Shown here: one piece after another, positions 11,528 through 23,562 of the stretch | Layout: each line of letters begins with the position of its first letter | Numbering within the stretch: the stretch's first letter is position 1 | Assembly (NCBI GenBank): GCA_026874595.1 | Contig: CM049320.1 | Location: 34,756,214 to 34,820,213 of the forward strand | Source of the DNA: Sipunculus nudus | Lineage: Eukaryota; Annelida; Sipuncula; Golfingiida; Sipunculidae | Direction: 5' to 3' | DNA: 64,000 bases | Made by a program: the position numbers and the translations under genes | The notes under the pieces: generated by a model | Seen by the model: the letters and a program-made list of their open reading frames with translations, nothing else | Told to the model about the DNA's origin: nothing | Databases searched by the model: none

Positions 11528-12038
11528 TACATACATACATACAGAGAGAGAGATGTTCAGATTTACCATTTAATGAGCAGTTGGACAACCAGTGTATCCA
11601 TATTTTTAAACCAATATACATGTACATACAATATGTAAGTGCATAATTTGATACATTGTCAACAGCAGTATGTATCTGTTAGTGTGTACTCACAGAAAAT
11701 AGTATTATGTACATGTTTGTCTGTATATAGTATTATGTACACCTTTGTCTGTATATTTTGTTTACTGTGCAGCTGTGAACCATACACTGTAAATAAATAT
11801 AAATGGATCTGCTGCATAAGCCAGAAGGCTGGAAATAAACCAACACAGCTTATTGACATGCTGTAGTCTGTTTTACTTTATAGCATATGCACACACACAC
11901 ACCTAACCAGAATCAGAGAGGGCCGACCGTCTCACTAGTGCAACGTTGCAAATCAAGATAGCTGGTAAAGGGAACACACACTATGTGCAGAGACCATCCT
12001 TAAACAAGTGACCCACTGGTCATGATGCTTTGACAGAA
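10951..12038. repeat. Microsatellite-rich stretch, no gene
   Basis: Contains CA, (TA)n (about 11486-11518), CATA and GAGA runs between 11260 and 11552. Open frames across it (up to 144 codons) are dominated by repeat-encoded Tyr-Ile and His-Thr and are not believed. Confidence 0.75.
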
Positions 12039-12229
12039 ATGGATCCAGAGGGGGATCCAGACCCCCCCCCCCCTTTGATACAAAGCAACCTTTTTATAAG
12101 GGATAAAGACAAAATTTCACGGCCTGGACCCCCCCCCCTTTTCTGGACTTGGAGATCTTTTTTTTAGGTTTTTTATAAGTCTACCTGGGTTGGAACCCCC
12201 CTTTTCATCGATCCTGGATCTGCCCATGT
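12039..12229. mobile_element. MITE with GGATCCAG-type ends, copy 1
   Basis: Left end TGGATCCAGAGGGGGATCCA, right end ATCCTGGATCTGCCCA, so the ends are inverted. Poly-C runs follow each end. A second copy lies at about 27307-27510 and a single decayed end at about 19940. Confidence 0.6.
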
Positions 12230-13555
12230 CTGCTCTCTAGGAAAACATGAATTAATGTGGGGCTATGGAGGGGTTGGGGATACACCTGCTGTTTGAAGGT
12301 CTAAAAACTAGAGGATATTTGTGAATTATAGAAAAACTATGGATGGCACCACAGCCTTTACAAACTGATGAAACAAATCATGATCAATAAACATACAATG
12401 ATTCAGGACATAAAATGAATCCACAGTTAAGAAACTGATACAATTGCTGTTATTAGATGGTCTCAAAAATAGGGGAAAATAATATACGTGGTGCCACCAG
12501 TCTTCAGGAACTGAAAAACCGTATACCGGTAGTCATTAAGAATTAGCATACCAGGTTTCAGGACACTAGATGGACTCACAGTTGAGAAACTGTCCCCATT
12601 GATGTAATTTGCCAGTCTCAAAAATCGAGGAAGCTAGTTAAAAATAAAAAAACAGGTGGTGCAACAAGGCTTTTGCAGCAAATGAAACTGTCCTTGATAA
12701 ATTTACAAAGCAAGATTCATGGCAATCCCTGCATTAATTACTAAGATACCGGAACTTTTGTATCAAATTTAAGTGACAAGACAATTATTTCTGGGGTCCA
12801 AAATCATGCCCTATAACATAGAGAATTATTCCCAAGAGATTTATTTGCAGACCTCCAAGGTTTTAAAGTTAAAGTTTCTAGGTCCAATGGCTTGTGCCCC
12901 ATTAACAACAGGCTAGACAGCTGGATGGATAATGGACAAAGCATGATCACTGTAGCTCAGATGACTCACAGCTGAGCTAAAAGGTGTTTGCTTGTGGGTG
13001 GGGGGGGGGGGGGGGAGTTCTGTTCTGTATGAACCCTAGTTCTATCACACTCTGGCATATTCTCATAATTCATTCACCTGTTGAAAGGTAGAATTCTAAT
13101 AAATGATTTTATTCAGTTATTATTGCAGTATAAAATATTTGAATATATATAAATATAAATGTATACATACTTAGCATCAAATATATATGGATTTCTATCA
13201 GTTAAAATGACTTTCTTCGCAAGTCCATCACTGTGTGACATTTTTATTGACAGTCTGGCTTTTTTTTTTTAGACATGGCACTGCCTGTTTATGACTTCAC
13301 ACATTTCATATTGGAGTTGTTATCTATATTAAGGTAAGAATTATTATTGATAAGAATCCTTTATATCCCGATATTTTGATATGCTGGTCCTTTCTGCCAT
13401 CATGAGAACATGACTTCTCACCGACCTACCCAGTCTAGTGCTGCCCTCTAGTAGCAGCTATTAGAATCATGATAGATTGCCTCTGGGAGTCCGAGAACAT
13501 GGAAACCTTTGAGAAACCATACATATAAAAATATCTGGATTGCCAGGAGATTCAG
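12230..13555. other. No gene seen; poly-G tract
   Basis: AT-rich with a 17-base poly-G near 13000-13016. The right part should hold the 3' UTR of the minus-strand EF-hand gene; a minus-strand AATAAA lies near 13243. Confidence 0.4.
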
Positions 13556-16500
13556 TTAAAATAAATTAGTTTGGAGCATGATCTTAACAAATTCGTCTTT
13601 GTCAACATATCCATCTCCGTTCACATCTGCCTCTTGCATCATTTCCTCCAGGTCAGACTGCGTAAACTTGACACCTGCAATCTTGGATGCCATCTTTAAG
13701 TTTTCTATTGAAATCTTCCCAGCTTTATCTATAAAATGTATAAAAGATGATTAAGTTATCTACATGAAACCGTTTTGACTGTCATTAATTTATTATTAAT
13801 TACCGACTAAAACAATGCAGGAGTTGTGATGTACATTTTCCACTATTTGAACAAACTTCAATGAGTTTAATTCAACCCACTTGAGAAGTTCAGCAAATAA
13901 ATTTATGTAGAAATTGGCTATTTTATATTCTGGGTCAGTGAGAGGCAGTGAAGACCATTCTATCTGCATGTCACAGCATAATGTATTCCATTTCATTTAC
14001 AGGTAAAAAATAATTGTCACCTTTCAGCAGCCGTACACTCCACACACACTGGTTATACATTGCACCCATTCTATATTGTATCTCCTTCACTTTAACCTCT
14101 GCTTTGTATAGCAACATTCTTCGGGTTTTACCACCAGGGCTTGCACAGGGCAAAGGATTGAAATCAGACCAATGAGAGCATGGTGTCACACTGTGCATCC
14201 AACTCCATGTTTAAATCTGTGACAACTCACTCTCCATGGTCTGATTCTGGTCCTGGTGTAGAAACAAAAAATACTTGCTATACCAAGCAGCAGTTAGAGA
14301 GAAGGAGATCTACATAAGGAGTGTAGGGCTGCTGAAAGGTGACAACAGTTTGTGACATGTAGGTTGTGTGTGCTCAAGGGATAGTTACAACTATCACAGG
14401 TCCATTAACATATATATAGGAACATAAAAAGAGGCTATAAACTGAAGAAAGTACATTTTCCCTATACTTGCTAAATTTAACTATTGGTAAAATCCACTGT
14501 GAAAAAAATATTTGTTTTTGTATAGAAGAAAACCTATAATTTACTACTAAAGTAATTACTGAATCAAGAATTGAATAAAAGGTAAAGAATCAATTAAATG
14601 AATCCATTCAAAACCCCTCTCAATTTACAGGTCTATTTATTGCAATGCATGAATCTGTTTTTAATCATAACTCTTATTATAAAATCCATCTTACCTAGAT
14701 CAAACATGTTGAAACCATGAAGTATCTCACTGTAGATGTCTCTTGAATCTCCCTGTTGGTCTATAACTAGATCTAGGAACTCGTTAAATGTGACAATACT
14801 GGAAAAAAATCAAACGTATATATTTTATTAAGTAAAATAAATATAATCAGATATACATGTATGCTTCATTTACTATTCTCGATTTCTTTATAAACAAATA
14901 AATATATAATTATTTTTTAACCTGTAAATAAATACTCAATACTATGTACCAACTCATAGCATCCCACAAATATAGTACTGGATTCATTCTGCAAAGCATA
15001 CACTTTTATGTATATACAACTCCCTTAATGTCTGAGCATGCTTTTCAGAAATTTTTATAGTGTCCCCTATTCTGAGGTTAAGAAAACAAGGATATAATCT
15101 ACCTTGATGTCATCATATTTCTGTGGTTTAATAGTATTTTAAATGGTATTGAAGTACAACTATGAGTATAGTTACACCAAATAAGTAAAAATATAATGAG
15201 TTCACACAAGTTCTTGAAAATGTTCATTCAAATACAGGAGTACTGCAAACAATGGGTCAAAGTCTAACACACACACACACATATATATATATATATCATT
15301 TTTTTTTTTAAATATCTTTTTAAACAATGTGTATTATAATTTGTATCAAACATTTTAATTTCTTTATCAGAGGATTGCTTACCCCTTCCCTGTTGAGCTG
15401 ACATCATTAATCATTTGACGGACATTTTCTTTTGTTGCTTTGAAGCCCAGTGACTTCATAGCTTTCCGCAGCTCCACTGGACCTATATATCTAATCGAGT
15501 AAATAATATTAAAAAAAATATATATAAAACAATTATAAAATAAAAAAATAATAATAAATATTAGATAAATAATAAAAAACAGATATTGACAAATTTAATA
15601 AATGTTAATACCTGTAAGGTAACAATGAAATAATGACAGGTTCCTGGGGTTGGGAATGAACATAGAAATATCATACAGTGGTATTAATAAAAAATAGTAA
15701 AACATTTATTGAAACTATAAAAATACTGGCATGAACGTTGCAAATAATATATGTAATACAGAACTAATGTGATTTGCAAACAAAATTTTCAATAAATTAA
15801 TGAGTACAATGAAATTTTTAAAATATGAGGACAGGAACGATACATCATCTTCTGATCATACAATCCATATCACGATAATTTGCTCATGATATGGTACACA
15901 ATCAGATACTTATATAATAATATATTATAATTTAGGTCCAAAGCAGAATTATCCTTCTATATGGAAATGCATATAAGCCTACTTTATAAACCTTTTTCAA
16001 AAACCATTAATAAATTGATCTGCACAAAATAAGTCAGTAACATGCCTTCACCTCATTTTTACCAATAACCTCCCCCCCCCCCCCCTTTGATGTACTGCAT
16101 GGTGCGGAGAGACTTATTTTTAAATTCTGATCGAATGTTACTTTTCGTTGATGACCATATATCAAAAGTGTATCGGTACAGGCCAACTGACAATACCAAT
16201 CCGAAATTTGCTTTTGTATCGCAATGTATCTGACAAGATGTGCACCAGTTAATCCTTATAAAATATATTCCAAAATATATTTATAGCTGGTCTTTTCATT
16301 GATGAAAATCATAGTGGAGGTGTTTCAAATCATGGGTTGCCTTCAATGCTCAAATTAATTAAAGCTAGCTATTCACCTGCCTTATCTCAATAAATTTTGT
16401 GTCTGGCTTACTCTACGTACATATTGAACTCTAGGTAATTCCTGCTGAGAGGTTCTAATGATGCCTCTGCGACTGATGTATGAACTTGTTTGTCTACAAA

Positions 16501-18839
16501 CTGTTAATAAGCATGAAGCCATGTTGACAAACTGAACAAAACATATAACTTAAGATGGTTGATTGAATATGTGCAGGAGATGAAAAGTCCCTGGTTGCAA
16601 AACGCTATTTGCAAAACTCTGGTTCAACTGACTTGCTGCCAGATGTCCTTGCTGGATATGTTTGGAATATTTTGGCAGGCCCCCTACATATTATAAACGT
16701 GTATATAAACAAATTGAACAGCCTGTGTACTGTAGGATGATAGGAACAGTGGTATTTTGGCTTGTTTTAATAAAAGAGTCATGGGATTATCTTTAGTTAA
16801 TAGACCTCAGATATCAGAATAGGCCCCTTTAATTCACTGTACTCACCCTTTTCCGCTGATGTCAAATACTTCAAACACAATCCTCAGATCTCGGACTTCT
16901 TCAGGGGTGAGCTGTTCTAGGGCTCTGGTGGAAACTTTAAATCCATGTAGCTCTTTCTCGTGGACTTCATGTGTCGTCAGTAACTTAATGAGCTACAATT
17001 ATGATATGAAAACACATTTTTACCTACCTATCAATGACAATGCATCTGAAAATAATAAATAACATGAATAAAATAATCTAAATCTTAATCTTAATCAAAA
17101 TTTGATGCAGTCAAATCGTAATCACATCTAAATCTTAACTATATCTGATCTAAATCTTATCCAGCTCTGATCTAAATCTTAATCTAATCCAAATCTCACC
17201 CTTCCCCAGAGGTAAGTTCTACACTGATTATATTTCTTCCATTTTGGCACAGCTGGGACTGTCAACTGTCGAACTTTAAAATCTAAATTTGTTACATTTC
17301 AATGAATCACTAATGTTTACATTCCACAAGAGCATCATAACAAAATTTTACTTACTCTGTGAAGTCCTTACCACATAAACACCCATGTTGATGTAATTTG
17401 CCAATAAACTTAAATGGACTACATTGTCCTCTTTACTACATTTAACCCTTTACTGTTTACATTTATTTTAGATTTCCGACAAATTCTGACACTATTTATA
17501 TTTACACTAACAGCCATATCTTTTCAAGCTTTTTTTTGTATCTTAATCGAATTTTCAACAGTTGCCACGAAGAGGGTTTGCTGAAGATTATTGAAAATCA
17601 TTGAAACTTAGAAATAATATGCAATATTTTTGTCCTGAAAGAATCTATACATATCACGGCATTCTAGTTGCCCATTTAGAGTGCTCTTTAGTGGCTTGCA
17701 AACAGTAAAGGGTTAAACCTATGCTGTGCATTGTGGGAGCCAGGTTTTGACTCCAACAATCCCTAAACAACAGAGTCATATTCTAGTGAGTTTGAGGCTG
17801 TGAGGTGTGTCCAAATCTAATCTTAATATAATCACAGGGCCCCACATTAACTTATGAAAGTACCTGCTTTTACTTGCCCTACATGAAATTTTACTGATCC
17901 TACAAAAATCAAGTTATCACAGCACAAACACAAAAAGTGTGTCCAAAGAATAAACAGCAATAAACATGATCAAATGTTTGTTTAATAATATTTCTCGTAA
18001 TTGTTTTTACAGATAAGCATACAGGTAATTTCAGATAAGGGTATTACAATATGATTTCATTTCTCCAAGGAAGAAAATAGCTCACTGACAATAATTTAAG
18101 ATTCAGGCTCGATACACAGTCACAGGTAGAAAAATTTATTTATATCTTTATTTTTATAGCATGTGGGGGGCCTGCCAAGATGGCCACCACCCGTAATCAA
18201 AACACGTGACAACTATATCTGGTGATAAATCAGATGAATCAGAGTTTGCACCAAGTGACCTTACATTATCCGTACATGTGCATTCAGTGACCTTATAGTT
18301 ATTTATTTTCATTTTTGTTTGTCAACATAGGTGCATGCACTACATTTACTACCATAACAGCTTGTACACTCGGCACCCAGAGTTACCCATACAATATATG
18401 TTAATAATAGAGCTCTGCGATTATCACAAATTATCGATTAATCGAATCGATGTTTTAAAAATCTTCGATTCTCAATTATCTGTTTTTATCCTCGAGAATC
18501 AGTCCTCCAAATTTCAAAGTGAAAATTATATTCAAGGTCAGTCTCTCAGTATCTTAGTCTTGCTGTAAGATGATCTAGAATGCAGATTCTAGAATTCACA
18601 AGGTAAAAAATTTAATTGTAGTTCATTCTTCACTTCCAAGGTTTCAGCAGCGTGAGTGTATGCAGTCCCCATACTGTCTAATGGTCATGTAAAATATTCG
18701 ATTATTAATCAATAATCAGTTGCCACAAGTTCCGAATAACTGATTACAATCCGATTCCTAGCTCTAGTTAATAATAATATACATATAACTTCTAATCATT
18801 AGACTAATTCTAATAATAGGCCACTATTACTTATATAAA

Positions 18840-18890
<51 letters not shown>

Positions 18891-19122
18891 TTCTATAAGT
18901 ATAACTAATATAAGACTATATATTATAATATAATATTAATAAATAAGCTGGTAAATGGGTTGAAATGGAAATATTCCATACCCGCTCTCCATGTCTGGGT
19001 GGCGGTTGGACACGTGCTACTGGAAACAGAGGGTCGTCTATCTGTGCTCCCGAACTCTTTGAAGATGACGACTTTCCTGCTTTCTTCCCCTTTTTACCGA
19101 CTTTCTTTTTCTTGCCAGGCAT
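13556..19122 (-). CDS. Centrin-like EF-hand calcium-binding protein, complete (5 exons)
   Basis: Minus-strand exons: 19122-18982, 16992-16847, 15490-15383, 14798-14695 and 13728-13556, every junction GT..AG and all phases consistent, giving 672 nt or 223 residues plus stop. Start ATG is 19122-19120. Residues 1-22 are Lys/Ser-rich (MPGKKKKVGKKGKKAGKSSS), a basic tail often seen in centrin and caltractin relatives. Four EF-hands follow. EF1 loop (91-102, DISGKGYIGPVE) is partial. EF2 (127-138) has lost the first Asp. EF3 (165-176) ends in Asn instead of Glu. EF4 (201-212, DVNGDGYVDKDE) is canonical, so probably one good calcium site. Layout and helices resemble centrins, which act at centrioles, basal bodies and axonemes; exact orthology is unclear. 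A centrin proper usually has about 170 residues, so the N-terminal extension of about 40-50 residues is notable. Confidence 0.9.
16359..16832 (+). mobile_element. TTAA-flanked MITE, family A copy 2
   Basis: Starts TTAAAGCTAGCTATTCACCT and ends AGGCCCCTTTAA. It lies in the intron after exon 2 of the minus-strand EF-hand gene; its edge is about 13 bases from the donor site (16846-16845). Same family as 6085-6549. Confidence 0.72.
17446..17712. mobile_element. piggyBac-type MITE with TTAA duplication
   Basis: 267 bp, flanked by TTAA on both sides (17442-17445 and 17713-17716). The terminal inverted repeats are CCCTTTACTGTTTAC and CCCTTTACTGTTTGC, typical of piggyBac ends. It lies in the first intron of the EF-hand gene. 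Confidence 0.8.
17837..18090 (+). repeat. Interspersed repeat, family D copy 1
   Basis: Starts CAGGGCCCCACATTAACTTA and contains GGGTATTACAATATGATTTC then TTTCTCCAAG. A similar segment lies at about 55775-55985. The CAGGGC start hints at a hAT-type element; this is inference. Confidence 0.5.
18408..18766. mobile_element. hAT-type MITE with 8-bp target duplication
   Basis: 359 bp starting TAGAGCTCTGCGATTA and ending with the inverted GCTCTA. Flanked by a perfect 8-bp direct repeat GTTAATAA at 18400-18407 and 18767-18774, the length hAT transposases make. The interior has ATCGATTAATCGAATCGAT-type palindromes. It lies in the first intron of the EF-hand gene. Confidence 0.82.
18853..18890. repeat. 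(TA)n microsatellite
   Basis: About 19 uninterrupted TA dinucleotides in the first intron of the EF-hand gene. Confidence 0.9.
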
Positions 19123-20139
19123 TTTGTCTCTCTCTCAGAGACAGGTGCTTGGCGTGGGTCACTTCCTGTGTTGTCATGCAATTAATAGCCTCCTTTACAA
19201 AAGAGCAAGTCAAATTCTTAGACTGGTCCCTACCTCTTAGCTACTTGGGTAAATCTTTAATTTCTGTTTCATTTGATTATTCACATTGTCTTATGGCTAA
19301 AGAAGAAAATATCACAGGTCATATCATTAAATAATTGTGATCTAAGTCAGAAATAATTACACAGATCATTAAACGAAATGGGCTATCTGATTAGTCTGGT
19401 CCCGCTCTTAGAACATCGGGAAAAAATCGCGATGTATAGCCAGAGCAGGGTAACAATCTGTGTTCGTGGTTGACTATGTTGACAGGAGGGGACGCTGCAA
19501 TCGCTGAGCCACTGGGATGTGGTCCCACCTTCTGCATGGCCGTGTATATATTTGTTACCAGAAACATTGGTCTGGTGACGTAATTCATAGCTGAATGTGT
19601 TTGATCATAACTATGTAGCAGGTATACAGCAGTGTGTATACATGTGCGTTTATATAGTCTCAGTAAAATCCGAATTGAAGTTGATGCTGTCATATATTTA
19701 TTGTTTGATGTCAGTGAATTATGAGTTAGGATATGATGAATTATATATAATTATTACAGAAACAGAACAATCTCAAAAATTAATTCAAAGCCAGTTGTGG
19801 TCCATATAGTAGGCTACTCTCCATATAGATTGTTTTATCAATGCTTGTTAGTTTTGAAAATACTTCTGAAAACTTGACTGGGCAAGTAGCCGATTATCAG
19901 TGCGTGTCAAACATTTTGAAGGAGATACCCATCAGATTAGGGGCGGATCCAGGAAAATTTTTAAGGGGAGGGTCCTATCGAGGAGGACTAATGAAAAAAA
20001 GAATGGTGTAAAATCCTGAAAAAAGGAATCCGCAACTTCAGATATATATAGCATGTATAAACCTGTAGTGCTGGTGTGCGATTTCTCTCACCGATAAAAA
20101 TTAAAAACAAGGAATTTTTCACAGTCGAATTCCCTTAGA
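19123..20139. other. Upstream region of the EF-hand gene, no other gene
   Basis: Should contain the EF-hand gene promoter (transcribed leftwards). GTTACCAGAAAC at 19554-19565 resembles an RFX X-box with no spacer, a weak match. A single GGATCCAGGA-type MITE end lies near 19942. No exon supported. Confidence 0.4.
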
Positions 20140-20700
20140 CCAGCCGGATGATTTCGTAATCACTTCAGCGTGGATGTAGTTTGTTGGTGCAGGCGCTTCT
20201 TGTCTCCTGTTACCCCAGCCCACCGGAGTATATGGCGCCCGCTTGGTTCAACAGATGACCCCCTGTGATGTAACCCCGAAACCCCGAGTGCTGGTCAGAT
20301 GGTAGGGCGCCCTCGCCGGCGTTTATGGCACCTAGAGGTAGCTGTTTAAGCATGGTGATGTAATTATCAAGCGAACCGCATGCACGGACACTGGACTGCA
20401 GTCCTAGCTATTATTAAGAAGTGAGTCCGTTATACGCTCGGCGGCAGACGGAGAGACTGGCTCAGGACTGCAGTCATAGTATTATGAAGTGAGCCTGTAA
20501 TCCACTGGGTGACAGCCGTTTTTGTTGGCACGCGGCGGTCTCGAAATAAGGAGGTGATATTTAATGTAGGACCTTGCCTTTCCTCCCGTCTAATTGCCGA
20601 AACGTCTTTGTTGCAATTAAACAAGTTGGCTGAAGACTTTGCGACTGAATACTGTGTGTGTATGTGTCAGGCAAACTGTGTAATCAGGCATTTCGTGTAA
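20140..20700. other. CpG-richer stretch with an imperfect tandem duplication
   Basis: A segment beginning GGACTGCAGTCCTAGCTATT near 20393 is repeated imperfectly from about 20464 (GGACTGCAGTCATAGTATTA). Local CpG content is higher than the surroundings. No coding exon is convincing. Confidence 0.4.
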
Positions 20701-21095
20701 TGACAAAAAAAAGTTCAGGTGTTACGTGTAATGACCGATTCAATCATGCATTTAACGAAATTACTCAGTTTCAAGGCATTACGTGTAATATTTGTTTTTA
20801 TGGCCCAGTCATAACACGAAATTCCCAAGATCTTAGTTGGTAGGCCTATATACATGTATATTACTGCTGAATGACAATTAACACAGTGTTTCGTGGAAAC
20901 CAGTTTATTTTAAGTTTTTTATTTTTACCTTTTCCTGCTGTTATCATGATTAATGCACTGAAATTTAGCCTTTAATGCACTGGCACCTCCTTTAGTCACA
21001 TGCACAATAACTATTCTCAGATATCTATCTAAACTATATATAACTAACTGTAAGTTCCGGATTGTAATTTTCCAATCAAAATCGCTCAATGCCAG

Positions 21096-21330
21096 GGTTG
21101 CTCAGATCTGAGCAGATTACTAAATTAATATAGCACGAACACATGATGCAACAGGCATGATATGAGCTGATCAGTGGCGAGCAAGTGTTTTACATAAATT
21201 TGCCTGTGACTATATACGATGAAACTTTTGCTGCTCAGATCTGAGCAGATCAGAAGATATACACAGGAGACCTATAGATGGTGAAACAGACACGATGCGA
21301 GCAGATCAGTGGCGAGAAATCAGTTTTACA
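21096..21330. repeat. Two tandem copies of a palindrome-bearing segment
   Basis: The perfect 14-base palindrome GCTCAGATCTGAGC occurs near 21100 and again near 21232. Each is followed about 60-75 bases later by GATCAGTGGCGAG. The intervening sequence is loosely similar, so this is an old direct duplication. Confidence 0.6.
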
Positions 21331-21427
21331 AACTATACATGACCTGTTTTGCTAATAAAATTTGTTATTTTCCTTCTTTTCCCTGGTGATATGACATTTT
21401 TATAGAAACAAACACACTCTTAAAACA

Positions 21428-21745
21428 TTTCGGTAAAATTTAACCGAAAAAAAAAAAAGTTGATTTCAACCGATTCAATCGTTTAACATACATCCAACCG
21501 ATTAAACGGTTGACATAACCGATTTACAATCGGTAGGCTGCTCAACCAATTGAAACAGTTAAAATTTAACCGATATTTCGGTTATAAACAACTGATATAA
21601 TCGGTTGAGTATAACCGATTTTATATAACCGCCTTTCATCGGTTACTCTTGACCGGTTACAAACAACCAATATATTCGGTTAATTTTGACCGATTTATAA
21701 ATAACCGGTTTTGGTTAGTTAATCTTGACCAGATTGAAACCGAAT
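21428..21745. repeat. Array of AACCGAT/ATCGGTT stem-loops
   Basis: Roughly 300 bases with about ten units, each a short inverted repeat such as AACCGATTTACAATCGGT or AACCGATATTTCGGTT, spaced about 25-40 bases. Two AACCGGTT-like cores are included. No open frame, terminal repeats or target duplication identified. Confidence 0.7.
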
Positions 21746-22269
21746 TAGCTGGTGCCTGAACCTTTCTGGTTGAACCTTTATGTGTAAATACAGGTATGTT
21801 CAAACATTGGAAGACATTAAGCAATAGAGGGGATGTGAACTAGATCCTTTATAGGGAGGAACAAATGGTTTGGTCCTCTCTCTTTATTCCCTTAACAATG
21901 TATCAATTCCCTTAAGCAAAATATTAATAAGCAATAGAAGAAAAACTGCAACAAAGTATTGGGATAAACATATAAAGGCATATATATTCGGACTTATTGT
22001 ATTTCGGACTTGCGCGGATGGCCATGTGGGTTTCGAAATCGCTGCCACATGGAGATGCATTGACGCGCACGAGCTTATCGTATCTGATTACTGCAGCTCA
22101 TTGGAGCATTGCGCGGCCGCTATGTAGAACGGTTGAGTGCACGTGATATGACCGGTGGAAAGTATTCATATATTTGGGATTATAACCAAGTATAGCAGAT
22201 ATCTGGTGCTCAGATATGGAGAGGATACTCGATTCCATTGATTTATTAAACATATATAATGAAATGGGG

Positions 22270-22703
22270 CCATGCTGCTTACGTAATCTGGAACAAAAGT
22301 TGCGTTCCGATTATCAAAATAAATGAATCGAACAATGCCGATCTATACCTAAATTAAGAACTTATACCAGTTTTAAAACCACATATAGTACAGAAGTATA
22401 TGTTAATAAGTTTATGCCCGACAGCAAAGATCAGTACTTGCTTAGCTTAGATGTGGTATACTCCCACTGAAAATAGAAACTGGCAGATTTCAAAATATTA
22501 AAGATGACGTTACAAAACAATATAGGGAACTAAAAATTGAAGAAAGGGTGTCCTATATATGTAATAATGGTGAAGTCGAAGATGAAAAACACTTCATTTT
22601 TAAATGTTCTCCTTACAATACACTCCGAACAGATCTATTTGATAAAGCGTCCTGCAATTATGAACAATTTCCACTTCTTGATAGAACAGATCAATTGGTT
22701 TAA
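22270..22703 (+). pseudogene. LINE-type retrotransposon ORF fragment (C-terminal zinc-knuckle region)
   Basis: From about 22468 one frame reads L-P-L-K-I-E-T-G-R-F, then CNNGEVEDEKHFIFKCSPYN, ending in TAA at about 22701-22703. The IETGRF motif and Cys-x3-5-EDE-x-HF-x3-C pattern are typical of the last domain of many invertebrate non-LTR reverse transcriptases. The 5' part is out of frame or lost, and the usual second Cys of the first pair is missing. Dead 3' relic. Confidence 0.6.
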
Positions 22704-22740
22704 AAGCAATACACTTTAGTATTAATGGCCGGAAGGTCGG

Positions 22741-23561
22741 TTTGAATTCGGAATGGTTGTTATTATTAAGCCGATGTTTACTATACCGCCAATCCTTGGG
22801 TGTAAAGTTATAGTTAAGTATACAATCGCGGTGGGTACTTCAAAAACGTTTCCGGTTATGTAGATTGACGTATAGCCGCCGTTGTTATTATTCCTTCACC
22901 AAAGGGTTGGATAGCTTAAACACGTGCTCCCGGTTTTACCGAGATGTTCCGTTTCCAAGATCATGTGGCGTAGCGTTTCGTGCATGTGTTAAATCAAAGT
23001 GAACCTCTCACATAAGTCTGAAGGAAGTGTGAAGTTCGGGCAAACATTAATATGTTAAAACTGATGAAAGATAAAAAGAACCCTGCTCGAGATCGATATA
23101 TTCACCCTACCAATATATCCTGAATAAGTTATAAACTACTAAATGAGTAGTTTTCATGCGGCTCGGCAATAAAAACACTATAAACAGCGGTTCGAAAAAT
23201 GCTCGGGCAGTTGTCCAACACAGTTAATGTTTATATATAAATCAATATTTAATGCATTTGCTGGTTTACCCGTTCTTTAGAGAATATTAGCATCGCTGCC
23301 GATTTACTGACACCGGCAACTTTTTTTTTTTAGCGTGGAGTCAATTGGCTAAATGGTCCAGGCGTTCTGTAGTTTATGTTTATGCAGAAACAAGCCTAAT
23401 TAAGGTAAAAGTCTGTCCTTTAATTAACTTATATAATTCTACTTTTAACTGTGTTACTCTGGGTGAGTCAACCACGAATTTAAAATGAACATACCTAGGT
23501 AGATAGCATGACTGCTGTTTAAAATATAGTAACAGGAGGTAACAGACAGAGCCATAAATCA
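22741..23561. other. No gene seen
   Basis: Single-copy-looking sequence with no supported exon. A poly-T run lies near 23321. Confidence 0.4.
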
Positions 23562-23562
23562 A

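Noticed and set aside
11139-11646. Overlapping open frames up to 144 codons
   Set aside because: Extended across TA, CATA and CA microsatellites, with no splice sites or motifs.
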